A DNA stretch of 64,000 nucleotides, from contig NW_023601212.1 of assembly GCF_014898055.3 (NCBI RefSeq), forward strand, positions 39,296,329 through 39,360,328. The letters run 5' to 3'. Under the pieces are notes generated by a model. The model was not told the DNA's origin. It worked only from the letters and a program-made list of their open reading frames with translations, and did no database searches. Below are positions 32,029-42,841 of this stretch, one piece after another; position 1 is the first letter of the stretch, and every line of letters begins with the position of its first letter. The translations under genes and the position numbers were made by a program. This DNA is from Talpa occidentalis (Eukaryota > Chordata > Mammalia > Eulipotyphla > Talpidae).

Positions 32029-32260
32029 GCGCCTGCCTGGTGGCGCAAGGGGTTAAGCACAGCACCATGAAGCTATCCGCAGCCTTTGCAGCATGAGTTC
32101 AATTCCCAGCCGGCCAAGGAGCTACCCACATGGCACAGCTCGCCTGCTGCTCCCCTAGCAGTGTATTTCAGTCAGTCTGCCTGTTCTGGTCCCCACTCTG
32201 TCTCTGGTGAATCCTCTCAGCCCCCACACCCCAGTTCTTGTATGCATAAATAAATCCTTA
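32029..32260 (+). mobile_element. tRNA-derived SINE
   Basis: It is flanked by AAAAATGTTATGTGAG (ending 32028; 32261-32276). Confidence 0.95.
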
Positions 32261-32276
32261 AAAAATGTTATGTGAG

Positions 32277-32754
32277 TCACATAACAAAATTAAGCATTTT
32301 AAAATGAACTATTGGTGGTATTTAGCACAATGTTGTGTAAATTCCTGCTCTATCTAATTTGAAAATATCTCCATCACCCCAAAATAATAGATTTAATAAC
32401 CCTACCTCCATTCAGCACATTATTGCCCCCTCTATCTCAAATACCTGGTAAACTGCTTTCTGTCTCTATGATTTGCCTATTCTGTATATCTGAAATAAAC
32501 AGAATCATATGTGAGCTTTTGAGTCCTCCTTTCACTTAGCATTTTTAATTTTTTTAAGGATCATCTACAATGCAGCATATATTAAAATTTCACTCCTTTT
32601 TAAGGCTAAATATCTCATCAAATGTGTAATTCCACATTTGCTTATCCATTTATTAATGGACTGTCTCCATTTTGTGGCTATTGTGAATAGTGTAGCAGAA
32701 TGTTTACAAGTATTTGTCCCAGTACCTGTCTCAATCCCTTTGGGTAGATACTAC
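32277..32754 (-). mobile_element. Ancient L1 3' fragment
   Basis: GTGGTATTTAGCACAATGTTG, TTCTGTATATCTGAAATAAAC and TTGTGGCTATTGTGAATAGTG follow the old L1 antisense pattern. The SINE at 32771 marks the right side. Confidence 0.55.
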
Positions 32755-32770
32755 AATGTAGATAGTTTTT

Positions 32771-33080
32771 TTTTTTTAAAGTAACTTTATTCTTTTTTTT
32801 TATATATTTATTTATTTATTTATTTATATTTATACAAGCACTGGGTACAGTCAGAAGCGCGGGAGGGTGAGAGAATTCACCAGAGCCAGAGCGGGGAGCA
32901 GAGCAGGCAGAAGGACCGAAGTACACTGCTGAGGGGAGCAGCGGGCGGCAGGAGAGGTCTGCGCGCCATGTGGGACCCTCCTCTGGTGGCCGGGGAGCAG
33001 CCGGGGATTGAACCGGCGCCGCAGAGGCCACAGGCAGCTTCGCAACCCAGCACTCAACCGCTGCGCCACCGGGGAGGCCC
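32771..33080 (-). mobile_element. tRNA-derived SINE with extra tail sequence
   Basis: It is flanked by AATGTAGATAGTTTTT (32755-32770 and 33081-33096). Between the flank and the usual tail lies an extra segment, on the element strand AGAATAAAGTTACTTTA. Confidence 0.95.
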
Positions 33081-33299
33081 AATGTAGATAGTTTTTAAGT
33101 GTGAGTCCTGGGGTAGTTCATTATTAAAGGTCAGTATGAAGTAGAGGAAGTTGCAAAGGAATCTGGGAAGGAGTAGATGACTAGGGCGGAAGAAACCCAG
33201 GAATGTGTCAATTGTTACCAATAGGTTAAGGAAGGTGAAAATGAGAAATGGGTATGAACTCTGTGAACTTGACAAGAGTCATTCCAGTGGAATAGGAAA

Positions 33300-33850
33300 G
33301 GTTAGAAAGGAATAAGTTTAATGGATATTAGGGAAGACCTAAATAGAGAAACACCATGTTCTAAAATAGAAGACTCAATATAGTTAAGACAGTGATTCTC
33401 CCCAAATTGGTCAACAGATTTTATGCAATCACTATTGAAGTCACATTTTTTGGGTGAAAATTAACAAGCTGATTCTAAAATTTACAAGGAAATGTACCTA
33501 CAGTAGCCAAAATAAATTGGAAAAGGAACAAAGGTGGAGGATTACCTGATTTCAAGACTCATTATAAAGCTACAGTAATCAAGACAGTGTGGTCTTAGCA
33601 AAGGGTAGACATATCAACTAGTGAACAGAATAGAATTCAGAAAGAGATTTACACTTAAAACAGTTTACTTATTTTTCACAAAAGAGCCAAGGTAATTCAG
33701 TGGAGGAAGAGGGCAGTCTTGAACAACTGGTGTTAGTTAGAACAACTGAGCATGCCTATGGAAAAAAATGAACTTCAATCTTATTTTAAACCATATACAA
33801 AATTAACTCAAAATGTATCATAGACTTAAATATAAATGCCACAGCCATCA
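33300..33850 (+). mobile_element. Ancient L1 ORF2 remnant
   Basis: TTATAAAGCTACAGTAATCA, GACAGTGTGGTCTTAGCAAA and AGCCAAGGTAATTCAGTGGA are in the order of the sense-strand L1 ORF2 middle region. The frame is destroyed. Confidence 0.6.
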
Positions 33851-34009
33851 GATTTGCTTGAACTGGGATTCTAATGTAGTCATGAACCACTGACTTATGG
33901 GATTATTCCCAACAGACATCTTGTCTTTAAAACAGGACTCTTGATCCTTCCTTGCCATAGTTTTCACGTTTCTATGTGCCAGTTGTAACGAAAACTGGAG
34001 TTCCACTCC

Positions 34010-34560
34010 TGACCCTCCGAGAGTTCACTGTCAGGTCCACTACTTCAATTTCAATCCATTCTACCTTCAATTTCCTCTACCTCCATCTTTGCCACCTTCA
34101 CTCTAAAGCAAGCTGCCATTCTCCACTCTGGTCCACTGTGATGATCTACCGGTACTCCCTACATACAGATTCTATTTCTTGATTATAGTCCTTCAACTTC
34201 CTACTGTGCTCCAGAAAAAGCTAAAGATCCTCACTAAGCACAAAAGGCTCTTCCTGGTGTGGCTGCTGCTGATCCCCGCCTCATAGCCACATGGACCATT
34301 TTCTATTTCCACACTCTTTTCCTCTTCAGCTCTTGGCACGTCCTGTTTCTTCCACCCAATGCTCTCTTCCTTTGGGTCTTAGCATAAATGCATCTTCCTC
34401 AGAGAAGCCTAGCTGACTCCTCAGTCTCAGGAAGGTTCTATAGTAGGATCTCATCACACCCTGGGACTGTCTTCCATAAAATTAAGACTTTCCTATCATG
34501 GCCTGTCTGTTCTTCCAGGAGGAATCCTGCCTGCTTGGTGCATCACTGTATGCCTGTGCT
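34010..34560 (+). repeat. L2-type ancient LINE remnant (probable)
   Basis: The pyrimidine-rich run with CTTGGCACGTCCTGTTTCTT, AATGCATCTTCCTCAGAGAA and CCTGGGACTGTCTTCC fits the L2 3' region. Confidence 0.45.
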
Positions 34561-34673
34561 CAGTGCATAGCATGTGAAGGGCAACTAAGGTATGGCTGAC
34601 ACTTGATCAAAGGGAATTAAGGAAAACACCCTTACTTCCCCTCTGCCCCTCACCCCCAAACACACACAAATTT

Positions 34674-34947
34674 TTTTTAAAGATTTATTTATTTATGCAT
34701 ACAAGAACTGGGGTGCAGGCCAGAGGGGCGGGGGCGGGGGGAATGAGAGGATTCACCAGAGACAGAGTAGGGAGCAGAACAGGCAGATGTACTGAAATAC
34801 ACTGCTGAGGGGAGCAGTGGGCAAGCCAGGAGAGTCTGCTGCGCCATATGGTTTGTTCTCTGGCCGGCTGGGGATCGAACTTGCGCTGCAGTGTCTGCAG
34901 ACAGCTCCATAGGTTGCATCATAATCCCATGTACCACCAGGGAGGCC
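34674..34947 (-). mobile_element. tRNA-derived SINE
   Basis: It is flanked by CCAAACACACACAAATTT (about 34656-34673 and 34948-34965). Confidence 0.94.
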
Positions 34948-35072
34948 CCAAACACACACAAATTTAACTACAATTATCCCTTGGTGTCCTCAGGGGATTG
35001 GTTTCAGGATACCACAATGCACAGACACCCAAAGTAGACAATAAAGAGGACAATCAAGAAGTGTGAAAGGAA

Positions 35073-35362
35073 GGGCCTCCCTGGTGGCGCAAGGGGTTAA
35101 GCACAGCACTGTGAAGCTATCCGCAGCCTTTGCAGCACGAGTTTGATTCCCAGCCGGCGAGGCAGCTACCGACATGGTGCAGGAGACCTCTGCTGTCTTG
35201 ACAGATGCTCCCCTCAGCAGTGTAATTCAGTCAGTCTGCCTGTTTTGCTCCCCATTCTGTCTCTGGTGAATCCTCTCACCCCTGTGGCCTCCAACCCCTG
35301 TACCTATGGCCTGTACCCTAGTTTTTATATGCATAATAAATAAGTCTTTTTAAAAAAAAAAG
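35073..35362 (+). mobile_element. tRNA-derived SINE, first of three in a row
   Basis: It begins GGGCCTCCCTGGTGGCGCAA after AGAAGTGTGAAAGGAA. A near copy of that flank (AGAAATGTGAAGGGAAA) appears only after the third SINE, near 35920. Confidence 0.94.
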
Positions 35363-35655
35363 AGGGGCCTCCCCGGTGGCACAGCGGTTGAGTGCTGGGC
35401 TGCAAAGCTGCCCGCAGCCTCTACAGCACCGGTTCAATCCCTGGCCACCGGGCCAGGGTCCCACATGGTGCACAGACCTCTCCTGCCGCGCCCTCTGCTC
35501 CCCTCAGCAGTGTACCTTGGTCCTTCTGCCTGTTCTGCTCCCCATTCTGGCTCTCGTGAATTCTCTCACCCTCCCATGCTTCTGACTGTACCCAGTGCTT
35601 GTATAAATAAATAAATAAATCTCTAAAAAAAAAAAAAAAAAAAAAAAAAAGAAAG
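35363..35655 (+). mobile_element. tRNA-derived SINE, second of three, GC-rich subfamily
   Basis: It begins GGGGCCTCCCCGGTGGCACA directly after the A tail of the first copy and ends in a long A run. Confidence 0.94.
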
Positions 35656-35920
35656 AAAGAGGGCTTCCCTGGTGGCTCAGGGGTTAAAGGCAGCGCTATC
35701 AAGCTACTGCATGAATTTGATCAACCCAAATCACTTGGGAGCAACCCAAGTGGCTCAGCAGATCTCTCCTATTTTGCCTGCTGCTCCCCTCAGCAGTGTA
35801 TTTCAGTAGATCTGCCTGTTTTGCTCCCCACTCTCTCTGGTGAATCCTCTCACCACCCAAACCTCTGGCTTACACTCCAGTTCTTGTATGCATAAATAAA
35901 TAAATCTTAAAAATAAAAAG
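35656..35920 (+). mobile_element. tRNA-derived SINE, third of three
   Basis: It begins GAGGGCTTCCCTGGTGGCTC within the A tail of the second copy. Confidence 0.93.
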
Positions 35921-36409
35921 AAATGTGAAGGGAAAGTCACTTAAAAGTCAGTGCTCTGTATCTGCAGGTTCCAATGCATGGTTGGTTGAATCTGTGAATG
36001 CTGAACTCCCAGATATGGAGGGTCAACTGCATTTACTGAAAACACCATGGTATAAGTCTACCAGCTCAGTTCAGATCTGTGTTTTTCAAGGTTCACATTA
36101 CCTGAATGAGTGAAATAAAAGTTCAGAGCCCACGTGTCCATTTACTATGTATTATGCAACAATATGAGGTAAGGTTCAGAGACCTAACAAGTGGCCGGCT
36201 TTCTGATTCCTCTATAGGAGAAGAAAGTATAGAAACGTCCAGTATAATTGAGTGGCACCACCTGGCTAGTTAACAACGAAGTTGAGTTTCAAATTCAGGC
36301 ATGTATGTCTCTACCAAGAGATCTCATCTTCTTCTTTATGCTCCAATTATGGCTCCTGGCATAACCATACTCAATGGGCAAGCAATCTTTCAAAAAAAGA
36401 AAAAAAATA

Positions 36410-36674
36410 TTTATTTTATAAAGATTTATTTGTTTATACAAGAATCGGGTACAGGACAGAGGTGTGGGAGGGTGAGAGGATTCATCAGAGACAGAGTGGG
36501 GAACAGAACAGGCAGATCTACTGAATTACACTGCTGAGGGGAGCAGTAGGCGAGATAGGCGAGGTCTGCCTTGCCATGTGGGCAACTGCGGCCGTTGGGG
36601 ATCAAACCGGAACTGCAGAGGCTGTGGACAGGTTCACAACACTGTTCTCAACCCACTGCTCCACCAGGGAAGCC
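36410..36674 (-). mobile_element. tRNA-derived SINE
   Basis: The complete copy has A-rich flanks of the type CAAAAAAAGAAAAAAAAT on both sides. Confidence 0.9.
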
Positions 36675-36953
36675 CAAAGAAAAAAAAAATTAATTACTCA
36701 GTATGTGGCATAAGGGGGTGACTAAATCAGACAATGGCTTCCCCATTTGTATTGAAGGCAAGTAGACAATAAAGAGGACAGTCAAGAAATGTGAAAGGAA
36801 AAGGCAGCAGTGATTAAAAATAAGGGAAAGGTTTGAGGCTGTGAGTCTGCCGAGTCCTAAAAAAGGAGAGTAGGGGCCAGTCACAGACTGTGGGACTTGA
36901 CCTTGGGGAGAGCTGTCCATTGGGGGACCAAATGACTGTACTGGAGATATTTT

Positions 36954-37263
36954 ATTATTATTTTGTTATGAATGCTTTTTGTTTTTTTTAATTATTTTTT
37001 AAAAGATTTACTTACTTATACAAGAACTGGGGTACAGGCCAGATGTGCAGGAGGATGAGAGGATTCAGTAGAGACAGAGCGGGGAACAGAACAGGCAGAA
37101 AGACTGAAGACACTGCTAAGGGGAGCAGCAGGGCAGGCAGGAGGGGTCTGCCGTGCCATGTGGGTTTCTCCCCGCCTGGTCCGGAATTGAATCGGTGTTG
37201 CAGAGGCTGTGGACAGCTTCACAGCACTGCACTCAACCTGCTGCGCCACCGGGGAGGGCCTTT
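36954..37263 (-). mobile_element. tRNA-derived SINE with extra tail sequence
   Basis: It is flanked by TGGAGATATTTT (36942-36953 and 37264-37275). Non-consensus sequence (AGCATTCATAACAAAAT on the element strand) lies between the usual tail and the left flank. Confidence 0.92.
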
Positions 37264-37352
37264 TGGAGATATTTTCAAAACACAGAGAGAGGCCTTCATA
37301 CTTGGCACAGGCCGTCTCCCTTAATGCTTTTTTATTCAAAAGTCTTCTTTGC

Positions 37353-37617
37353 GGGGCCTCCCTGGTGGCGCAAGGAGTTAGGATGCAACCTATGAAGCTA
37401 TCCGCAGCCTCCACAGCAGGAGTTTGATCCCCAGCGAAGGAGCTACCCACATGGCGCAGCTGACCTTTCCTGTCTTGCCCGCTGCTCCCCTCAGCAGTGT
37501 ATTTCAGTCTGCCTGTTCTGTTCCCTACTCTATCTCTGGTGAATCCTTTCACCCCTCACACCTCTGGCCTGTACCCCAGTTCTTGCATGCATAAATAAAA
37601 TCTTAAAAAAAAAAAAT
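37353..37617 (+). mobile_element. tRNA-derived SINE
   Basis: The complete copy ends in an A run, about 230 bp upstream of the CpG island. Confidence 0.92.
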
Positions 37618-38081
37618 TTGCTGAACTAAATGGCATCCGCAGGTTTTGCTGGAAAGGTGGCCACATCATGTCATGCCTGTAGTGGCCAAACAGGCCCCCT
37701 CAGTTCTCTGGCCAGGAATGAAAGACGTTCCCAGGACCCTCTGGACACACGGGCCACATCTGCTTATTCTGGGGCCAGCCTGTCCTCTCGCTTAGCCTCG
37801 AGTCCTCACTTCCAAGTCTCAGGGCCTCATAAACGTCCCTTCTCCGCAGATCCCGCCGCCACTCCGTCCCATCCCCCACCCTCCCGCTGCCGCCACCAAC
37901 ACCACAGCCGCAGTGGCTCCCGCTTTGCGCATGCTCAGCATCCAGGGGCCCCGCGGCGAGTAGAAAACGAAGACCCTGAGCGCAGGCGCACGTCAGTCCG
38001 GCATAGTCGGGTAGCGCGCAGGGTGCGGACGCTCTCCTTGGCCACGCCCATCTCCCGAAGGGGGGGGGCGTGCAGGGCTGG

Positions 38082-38093
38082 CGCGCACGCGCG
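38082..38093 (+). promoter_or_regulatory. NRF1-type site upstream of SMARCA4 exon 1
   Basis: CGCGCACGCGCG fits the NRF1 consensus YGCGCAYGCGCR at every position. It lies about 60-70 bp upstream of the inferred start of exon 1. A weaker, one-mismatch version lies near 37980. Binding is inferred from the motif only. Confidence 0.5.
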
Positions 38094-38150
38094 CTACGAA
38101 CGGAAGGGTGGGCGGGCGCGCGCACGCGGCTAGGCGGGCGACGGAAGAGG

Positions 38151-38381
38151 GAGAGGCCGTGCTCGGGGGAGGGAGTCGGCGAGTGCGCGCGCAGCGGGGG
38201 CGCGGGAGGCGTGGGGGGGCAGCCGAGGCAGGCGGGCGCGCGCGCGAGGCTTACCCTCGCTCGGCGGCGGCGTCGGCGGCTTCTTTGTTTCGTGAGGAGA
38301 GGCGAGACACCCACTCTGTCCCCGACCCCGCGCGGAGTGGTGGGGGCGGCGCCGGGAAGGCGACGGCGCCGGTGGCTCCCG
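38151..38381 (+). other. SMARCA4: SMARCA4 exon 1, 5' UTR (start approximate)
   Basis: This G+C-rich segment resembles, by recall, the untranslated first exon of mammalian SMARCA4, including the stretch around GGCGCCGGGAAGG-GACGGCGCCGG. A consensus donor follows (G|GTAAGG, GT at 38382-38383). The 3' end is therefore well supported. The 5' end is a guess because initiation in CpG islands is dispersed. Confidence 0.68.
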
Positions 38382-39289
38382 GTAAGGAAGGCGAGCCGTG
38401 GGGGGAGCGCGGCACGGGGCTTGGGAGGACGGTTTGAATGGAGCCGGGGCGCCGAGGGGGAGGGGGCCGCCGGCGCCCGGAGCGGGGCCGGGGTACGGCG
38501 GCGCCCGAGGGTCAAGAAGCCCGGCCGGATTCGCGCGCGCGGGCAAGGCCGCAGTGGAGCGAGGCCGCGGCGACTACTGGCTCCGCGGGCCGGAGGGGTG
38601 GGGGCCCGGGCCGCGTGGAGGCCGCGCGCGACCCGCGCGCGCTCTCGCCGGGGTCTCGGGACAAAGCTCGCTGCCCCCGCGGCGGGCCTGTGCCCGGTCC
38701 CTGTCGCGGTCTCGGCCACGACTACAACAATAGCCGGGCGGCTGGGTTTTCCTCGCTACGTTGTAACGGATCCGGTACGAATGTTGCCTTTTCGGCCGGG
38801 CGGAGGTCGGGACTCCGTAAAAAACAAAACGACAAAAAACGCAACAAAACCCCAGTCCCCTAGATGGGCCCTTTGTCGTTTGAACACAAGCATTTGGAGC
38901 CTCCTTGTATTTTGCTTTTGTTTTTTAAAATCACGTCATTCTAGATTTTCATGGAAAGGTAACTAATTCTCCCAATTCCTTGCTAGAACAGTGATTTGTC
39001 CTGAAGTGGAGGGTTGGCAGCAAGTGAGGGAGGACGTCGAAATGGCTGTTGAAAGCAGTGTTTTTGTTTTGTATTATTTTCCCTTCCCCTTCATTTTCCA
39101 GTTTAAGACTTTTATATAAAATATGAACCTTTCAGAATGTTTTGTGCTGACTTGAAGACATCTTGATCCCACCCTTCTTCCCCATGAATCTTTGGAGAGA
39201 GTAGGTGATAAGGGTAAGAATCACTTCCCAGGAATTTGAAACAAGTTTTCAGTTTGAATTGACAGACCCACTTGGAATTTGATTCCTGG

Positions 39290-39440
39290 CACTGTTGGCG
39301 GCTGAGCTGTGTGATTTTAGGCAAGCAGCTTAATCTCTCTGAACTTTAGTTTCCTCCTTTGTGAAGTAGGGAATATGTCACAAATGGAATTGGTGGAAGC
39401 CTGTAAAACGATTCCTGGCAAGTGGGAAGCACTGTTATTG
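39290..39440 (+). repeat. MIR-type SINE remnant
   Basis: GGCAAGCAGCTTAATCTCTC and TTTAGTTTCCTCCTTTGTGA match the conserved MIR core. Confidence 0.65.
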
Positions 39441-40079
39441 TCTCGTCCAATCTTCTCCTTTATTTTCAACAATATTTGTTGAGTCCCTACTAGGTGTCTG
39501 GTGCATGGGGCTTGGATGCCTTGAGCAGCCTCTCCAGACTTTTTGGAAAACAGGCCATAGATGTGGAAACAATTCTGCTAGGCCAATCATTTAATCCTAA
39601 CAACCCTCACTAGGAGATGTATACAATGGGTACACAGCTGAAAGGGGAGCCAGTTTTGGGATGCTTTGTGGAATAGAAGGTCCAGGCTTGTATTTTGACC
39701 AACCCTGGACAGTCATTATTTTCCTCTGCTATGCTAGAACATCATCCTCATCCTTTCTCAGGTGTTGGTTACCCCAGGTTGTAATTACACTTCAGAGGAC
39801 CACCAGAGCTGGGGGCTGGTCAGCTGCGGCTCTTGCATTGTACTCTGGGCCTGGCACCTGGTAGGCCCTTAGTGAACATTTGAACCGTGAATGGGGAGGC
39901 CCCTTGGGAGGTTTGAGTGAACTTGTGTGTGAAATGCTTAGCACAGGACTAGGGGTGGTTAGTAAGCAATAAACATTAGTGGCAATTGTTGCTTTTTTTA
40001 GCTTTTTAGGCCCAGACCTCATTCCCCTGGAGTGAGAGTGTGGGGCAGTGGTTAGTACCATGTCGTGGTGATGGTGAAT

Positions 40080-40310
40080 GTGAGGAGTGCTAGCTTTGGA
40101 CTCAGATCTCCTGAATGCACACCCAACTCTAAATCCTAAGCTTGACCTCTAGCAGGGCATTTAGCAATAGTTCCCCCACTTGTGAAACAGGTCTGACAGT
40201 GAAACCACCTCAAAAGGTGGTTGAGAGGGCTGAATGAGGTAACCAGGGAAGCAAGCTTCACACACAGTAGTGCCTGATATTTAGTGAGCATGCAGGTTGT
40301 TGGAGATATT
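40080..40310 (+). repeat. MIR-type SINE remnant
   Basis: AGCTTTGGACTCAGATCTCC through TGAGAGGGCTGAATGAGGTA and GTAGTGCCTGATATTTAGTG gives a nearly complete MIR order. Confidence 0.6.
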
Positions 40311-40808
40311 TTTTTGTTTAATATATATGTACATGTATACATAGATATTTATTTGTAAGTTAACTTTTTAAAAACCGAAAACATCTAGAGTCCTCCCATA
40401 TCCGGGAAGCCTGGGTTTGATGTGCTGGTCATATGTATTTTTTTCTAGTTTTCTTGAAAATCATTGCCTACAGAGAGACTCACTTAGGGTAGAACCTCAA
40501 AGTGGAGACTTAACCAAAGTGCTCTTCAGTAATCTTTGTTCCTTCTGTATAGTTGGATTAACTTTTAAGCCAAGTACTTTTTTCTTAAAATATGTAATTT
40601 CCTGTGCCTTTTCAAAGGTATTCAATTTTACATTTCAAACAAATTGAGTATTAGATTTTTTAAAAAACTTTTCTCTCATCTTTTTTTATTACCTCATACT
40701 GAAGCTCAGTTCTGATAGAACTTGAATTTTTCCTTGCAGTTAGTTATTATGATAAAGTTGGATGTTTAGGAAGGTCTATACCATAATTTTTGGTTAAAGA
40801 TGTACTTT

Positions 40809-41044
40809 TTTTTAAATTAATTTATTTATGCATACAAGAACTGGGGTGTAGACCAGAGGTACGGGGGGGTGAGAGGATTCACCAGAGGAGTGGAGAACAG
40901 AACAGGCAGATCTACTGAAATACATTGCTGAGGGGAGCAGCGGGTGCTTGTGGATTGTGGATTGAATTCGTGGTTCCTGCTGCGGTGGCTGGTGATAGCT
41001 TGATAGCCCTGTGTCTTTAACCCCTGAGCCACCAGGGAGGCCCC
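40809..41044 (-). mobile_element. tRNA-derived SINE in SMARCA4 intron 1
   Basis: It is flanked by TAAAGATGTACTTT (40795-40808 and 41045-41058). Confidence 0.95.
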
Positions 41045-41245
41045 TAAAGATGTACTTTATACTAGCTTGTTGCAGAACCTTTTTCTGGTAAATTTTGTTG
41101 CAAAAATAAAGTAATAGTTGTTAATAAGAAGTGAAATCAATGCAGACTTAATTATGAAATAACTATTTCTTTTTGTACCACCTAAGATCATTTTGTGCCC
41201 AACCCTTTAGGTTTAGGAACATTGATCTTGATGGTTTTTGAGTCT

Positions 41246-41247
<2 letters not shown>

Positions 41248-41280
<33 letters not shown>
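41248..41280. repeat. (TG)n microsatellite
   Basis: About 16 TG units in SMARCA4 intron 1. Confidence 0.95.
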
Positions 41281-41285
<5 letters not shown>

Positions 41286-41481
41286 GAAAAATAGACAGAC
41301 ATATCACAGCTATTGTCAATGCAGTATTCTCCAAACTTGTCCTGTCAGTGAAGTTTGAACATAAAAACCTATTGGAAGAAAATCCTAGACCAGTTCCGAC
41401 TATGTTGTTTCTAGGGAATGGGAGGGGCTAGGCGTATGGGTGAATGATGAGAACAATGGGGATATTTTACATTTTATTTTT

Positions 41482-41738
41482 TTAAATTTTATTTTGTTTT
41501 TATTTTTGTGTAGAAGAACTGGGGTGTAGGCTAGAGTTGTGGGAGTTAGAGGATTCACCAGAGATAGACTGGGGAGCAGTACAGGTGGATCTACTGAAAT
41601 ACACTGCTGAGGGGAGCAGCGGGTAAGACAGGAGAGGTCTACTGTGCCATGTGGGTCAGCACCCTGGCCAGGGATCAAACTCTGGATGTAGAGGTGACAG
41701 CATTGAGACCCAAACCCTAGGCCACCAGGGAGGCCCTC
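41482..41738 (-). mobile_element. tRNA-derived SINE
   Basis: It is flanked by TTTTACATTTTATT (41465 and 41739). The same target was used again by the next SINE. Confidence 0.92.
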
Positions 41739-41754
41739 TTTTACATTTTATTAT

Positions 41755-41832
41755 TTTATTATTTTTTATTTTTTAAAAAGATTTATTTATTTATGCATGT
41801 AAGAACTGGGGTGTAAGCCAGAGGTATGTGGG

Positions 41833-41895
<63 letters not shown>

Positions 41896-42076
41896 CACCA
41901 GAGAGAGTGGGGAGCAGAACAGGTGGATCTACTGAAATATACTGCTGAGGGCGAGGCAGGATAGGTCTGTTGTGCCATGTATTGCTCCCTGGCCAGCGGG
42001 GAATTGAACTTGTGCTGCAGTGGCTGGCGATTGCTTGACAGTGCTGTCTTTAACCCTTGAGCCACCAGGGAGGCCC
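41755..42076 (-). mobile_element. tRNA-derived SINE with (GA)n
   Basis: It carries a GA microsatellite at about 41847-41891. The right flank TTTACATTTTAAA (42081) repeats the target of the preceding copy. Confidence 0.92.
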
Positions 42077-42484
42077 TCATTTACATTTTAAACTAGTCAG
42101 TCACCTGGACTTTGCTCCTGGTTTCACCACTTTCTCTGGTGTGGATGGTGCCTCAGAGAAATGGGGTGACAGTGTGATCAGGTACCAAGTACCTAATAAG
42201 TCCTCATGTCAGCCTTGGTCATCAGGGCCCGTGACTCAGAGGGACCTATTCACATTGACCACAGACGGAATACAATGTGAGTGGCATCCCTTGGAGTTGT
42301 GCAAGTAGCCCAACCATTCATTCTCCATTCATACAGCAAACAAATGTGGACTGAGTGCCCGGCTTGAGTAAGGCTCTGCTGGGGGCTGGGGATTCAGCTA
42401 GAACAGGTGGACAAAAGGCCTGTTCTTGTTCACATGTCTATCCTTATTGCCCAAGAGGACAGCAATAATACACAATTTATAGAA

Positions 42485-42590
42485 TTGTTGCTACGACTAA
42501 ACAACCAATATACAAATGTAAAGGGCTTAGAATGCTGCCTGGTATGTAGTGCTAAACAGTGGTAGTTGCTATCATTTACTAAGATTCCTA
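42485..42590 (+). repeat. MIR-type SINE 3' remnant
   Basis: GTAAAGGGCTTAGAATGCTG and CCTGGTATGTAGTGCTAAAC are typical of the MIR 3' half. Confidence 0.5.
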
Positions 42591-42732
42591 CAAATTCCTG
42601 GCAGGTTGAGATACATACAGACTATATTTTTGTTTTCAAAGTAATAGGAAACGAATCAGCTTCTCCATTTTGTCCTTAATATTTAAAAAGTGCATGCTTT
42701 ACAAGTTCTTCATGAGACATTAAAAAGAGGGA

Positions 42733-42832
42733 AATGGGGGGGGCGGGGAGAGGAGGGATTGGGGTCAAAATAAGGTGGGTGCAATTGTATGGGGAATATA
42801 AAAAAAATCTTAAAAAAATAATAGATCAGAAA
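42733..42832 (+). mobile_element. Very short L1 3' UTR insertion
   Basis: Only about 100 bp of the L1 3' UTR (G-rich run, GATTGGGGTCAAAATAAGG, GTATGGGGAATATAA) and an A-rich tail are present. They are flanked by AAAAAGAGGGA (about 42722 and 42838). It lies in SMARCA4 intron 1, in sense orientation. Confidence 0.85.
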
Positions 42833-42841
42833 TCAAAAAAA

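Larger units (their letters stand above)
34965..36020. mobile_element. Possible pogo-type DNA element split by three SINEs
   Basis: CAATTATCCCTTGGTGTCCT at left and ATGGTTGGTTGAATCTGTGA with ATATGGAGGGTCAACTGC at right look like the two ends of a common mammalian pogo/Tigger-class short element. The interior is occupied by SINEs at 35073-35920. The TIR match is imperfect and the family name is unknown to me. Confidence 0.4.
37850..38760 (+). promoter_or_regulatory. SMARCA4: CpG-island promoter of SMARCA4
   Basis: An island of very high G+C with frequent CpG, unlike the A+T-rich flanks, surrounds the first exon. No TATA box is evident near the inferred start. Visible motifs include an NRF1-type palindrome at 38082-38093, ETS-like ACGGAAG cores at about 38100 and 38141, a CACGCCC box near 38043 and several GGGCGG-like boxes. 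This is typical of a broadly expressed housekeeping promoter with dispersed initiation. Long open frames on both strands here follow from base composition and are not called as genes. Confidence 0.85.

Noticed and set aside
1..37600. Possible CRISPR-like arrays, given many similar spaced repeats
   Set aside because: The repeats are dispersed SINEs of about 260 bp in both orientations with target duplications in a mammalian genome. There is no short regular repeat-spacer structure.
37700..38719. A 339-codon minus-strand open frame and other long frames across the CpG island
   Set aside because: They are arginine/proline/alanine-rich, overlap frames on the other strand and in other phases, and lie in very GC-rich DNA where stop codons are rare. 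No domain or splice evidence supports them.
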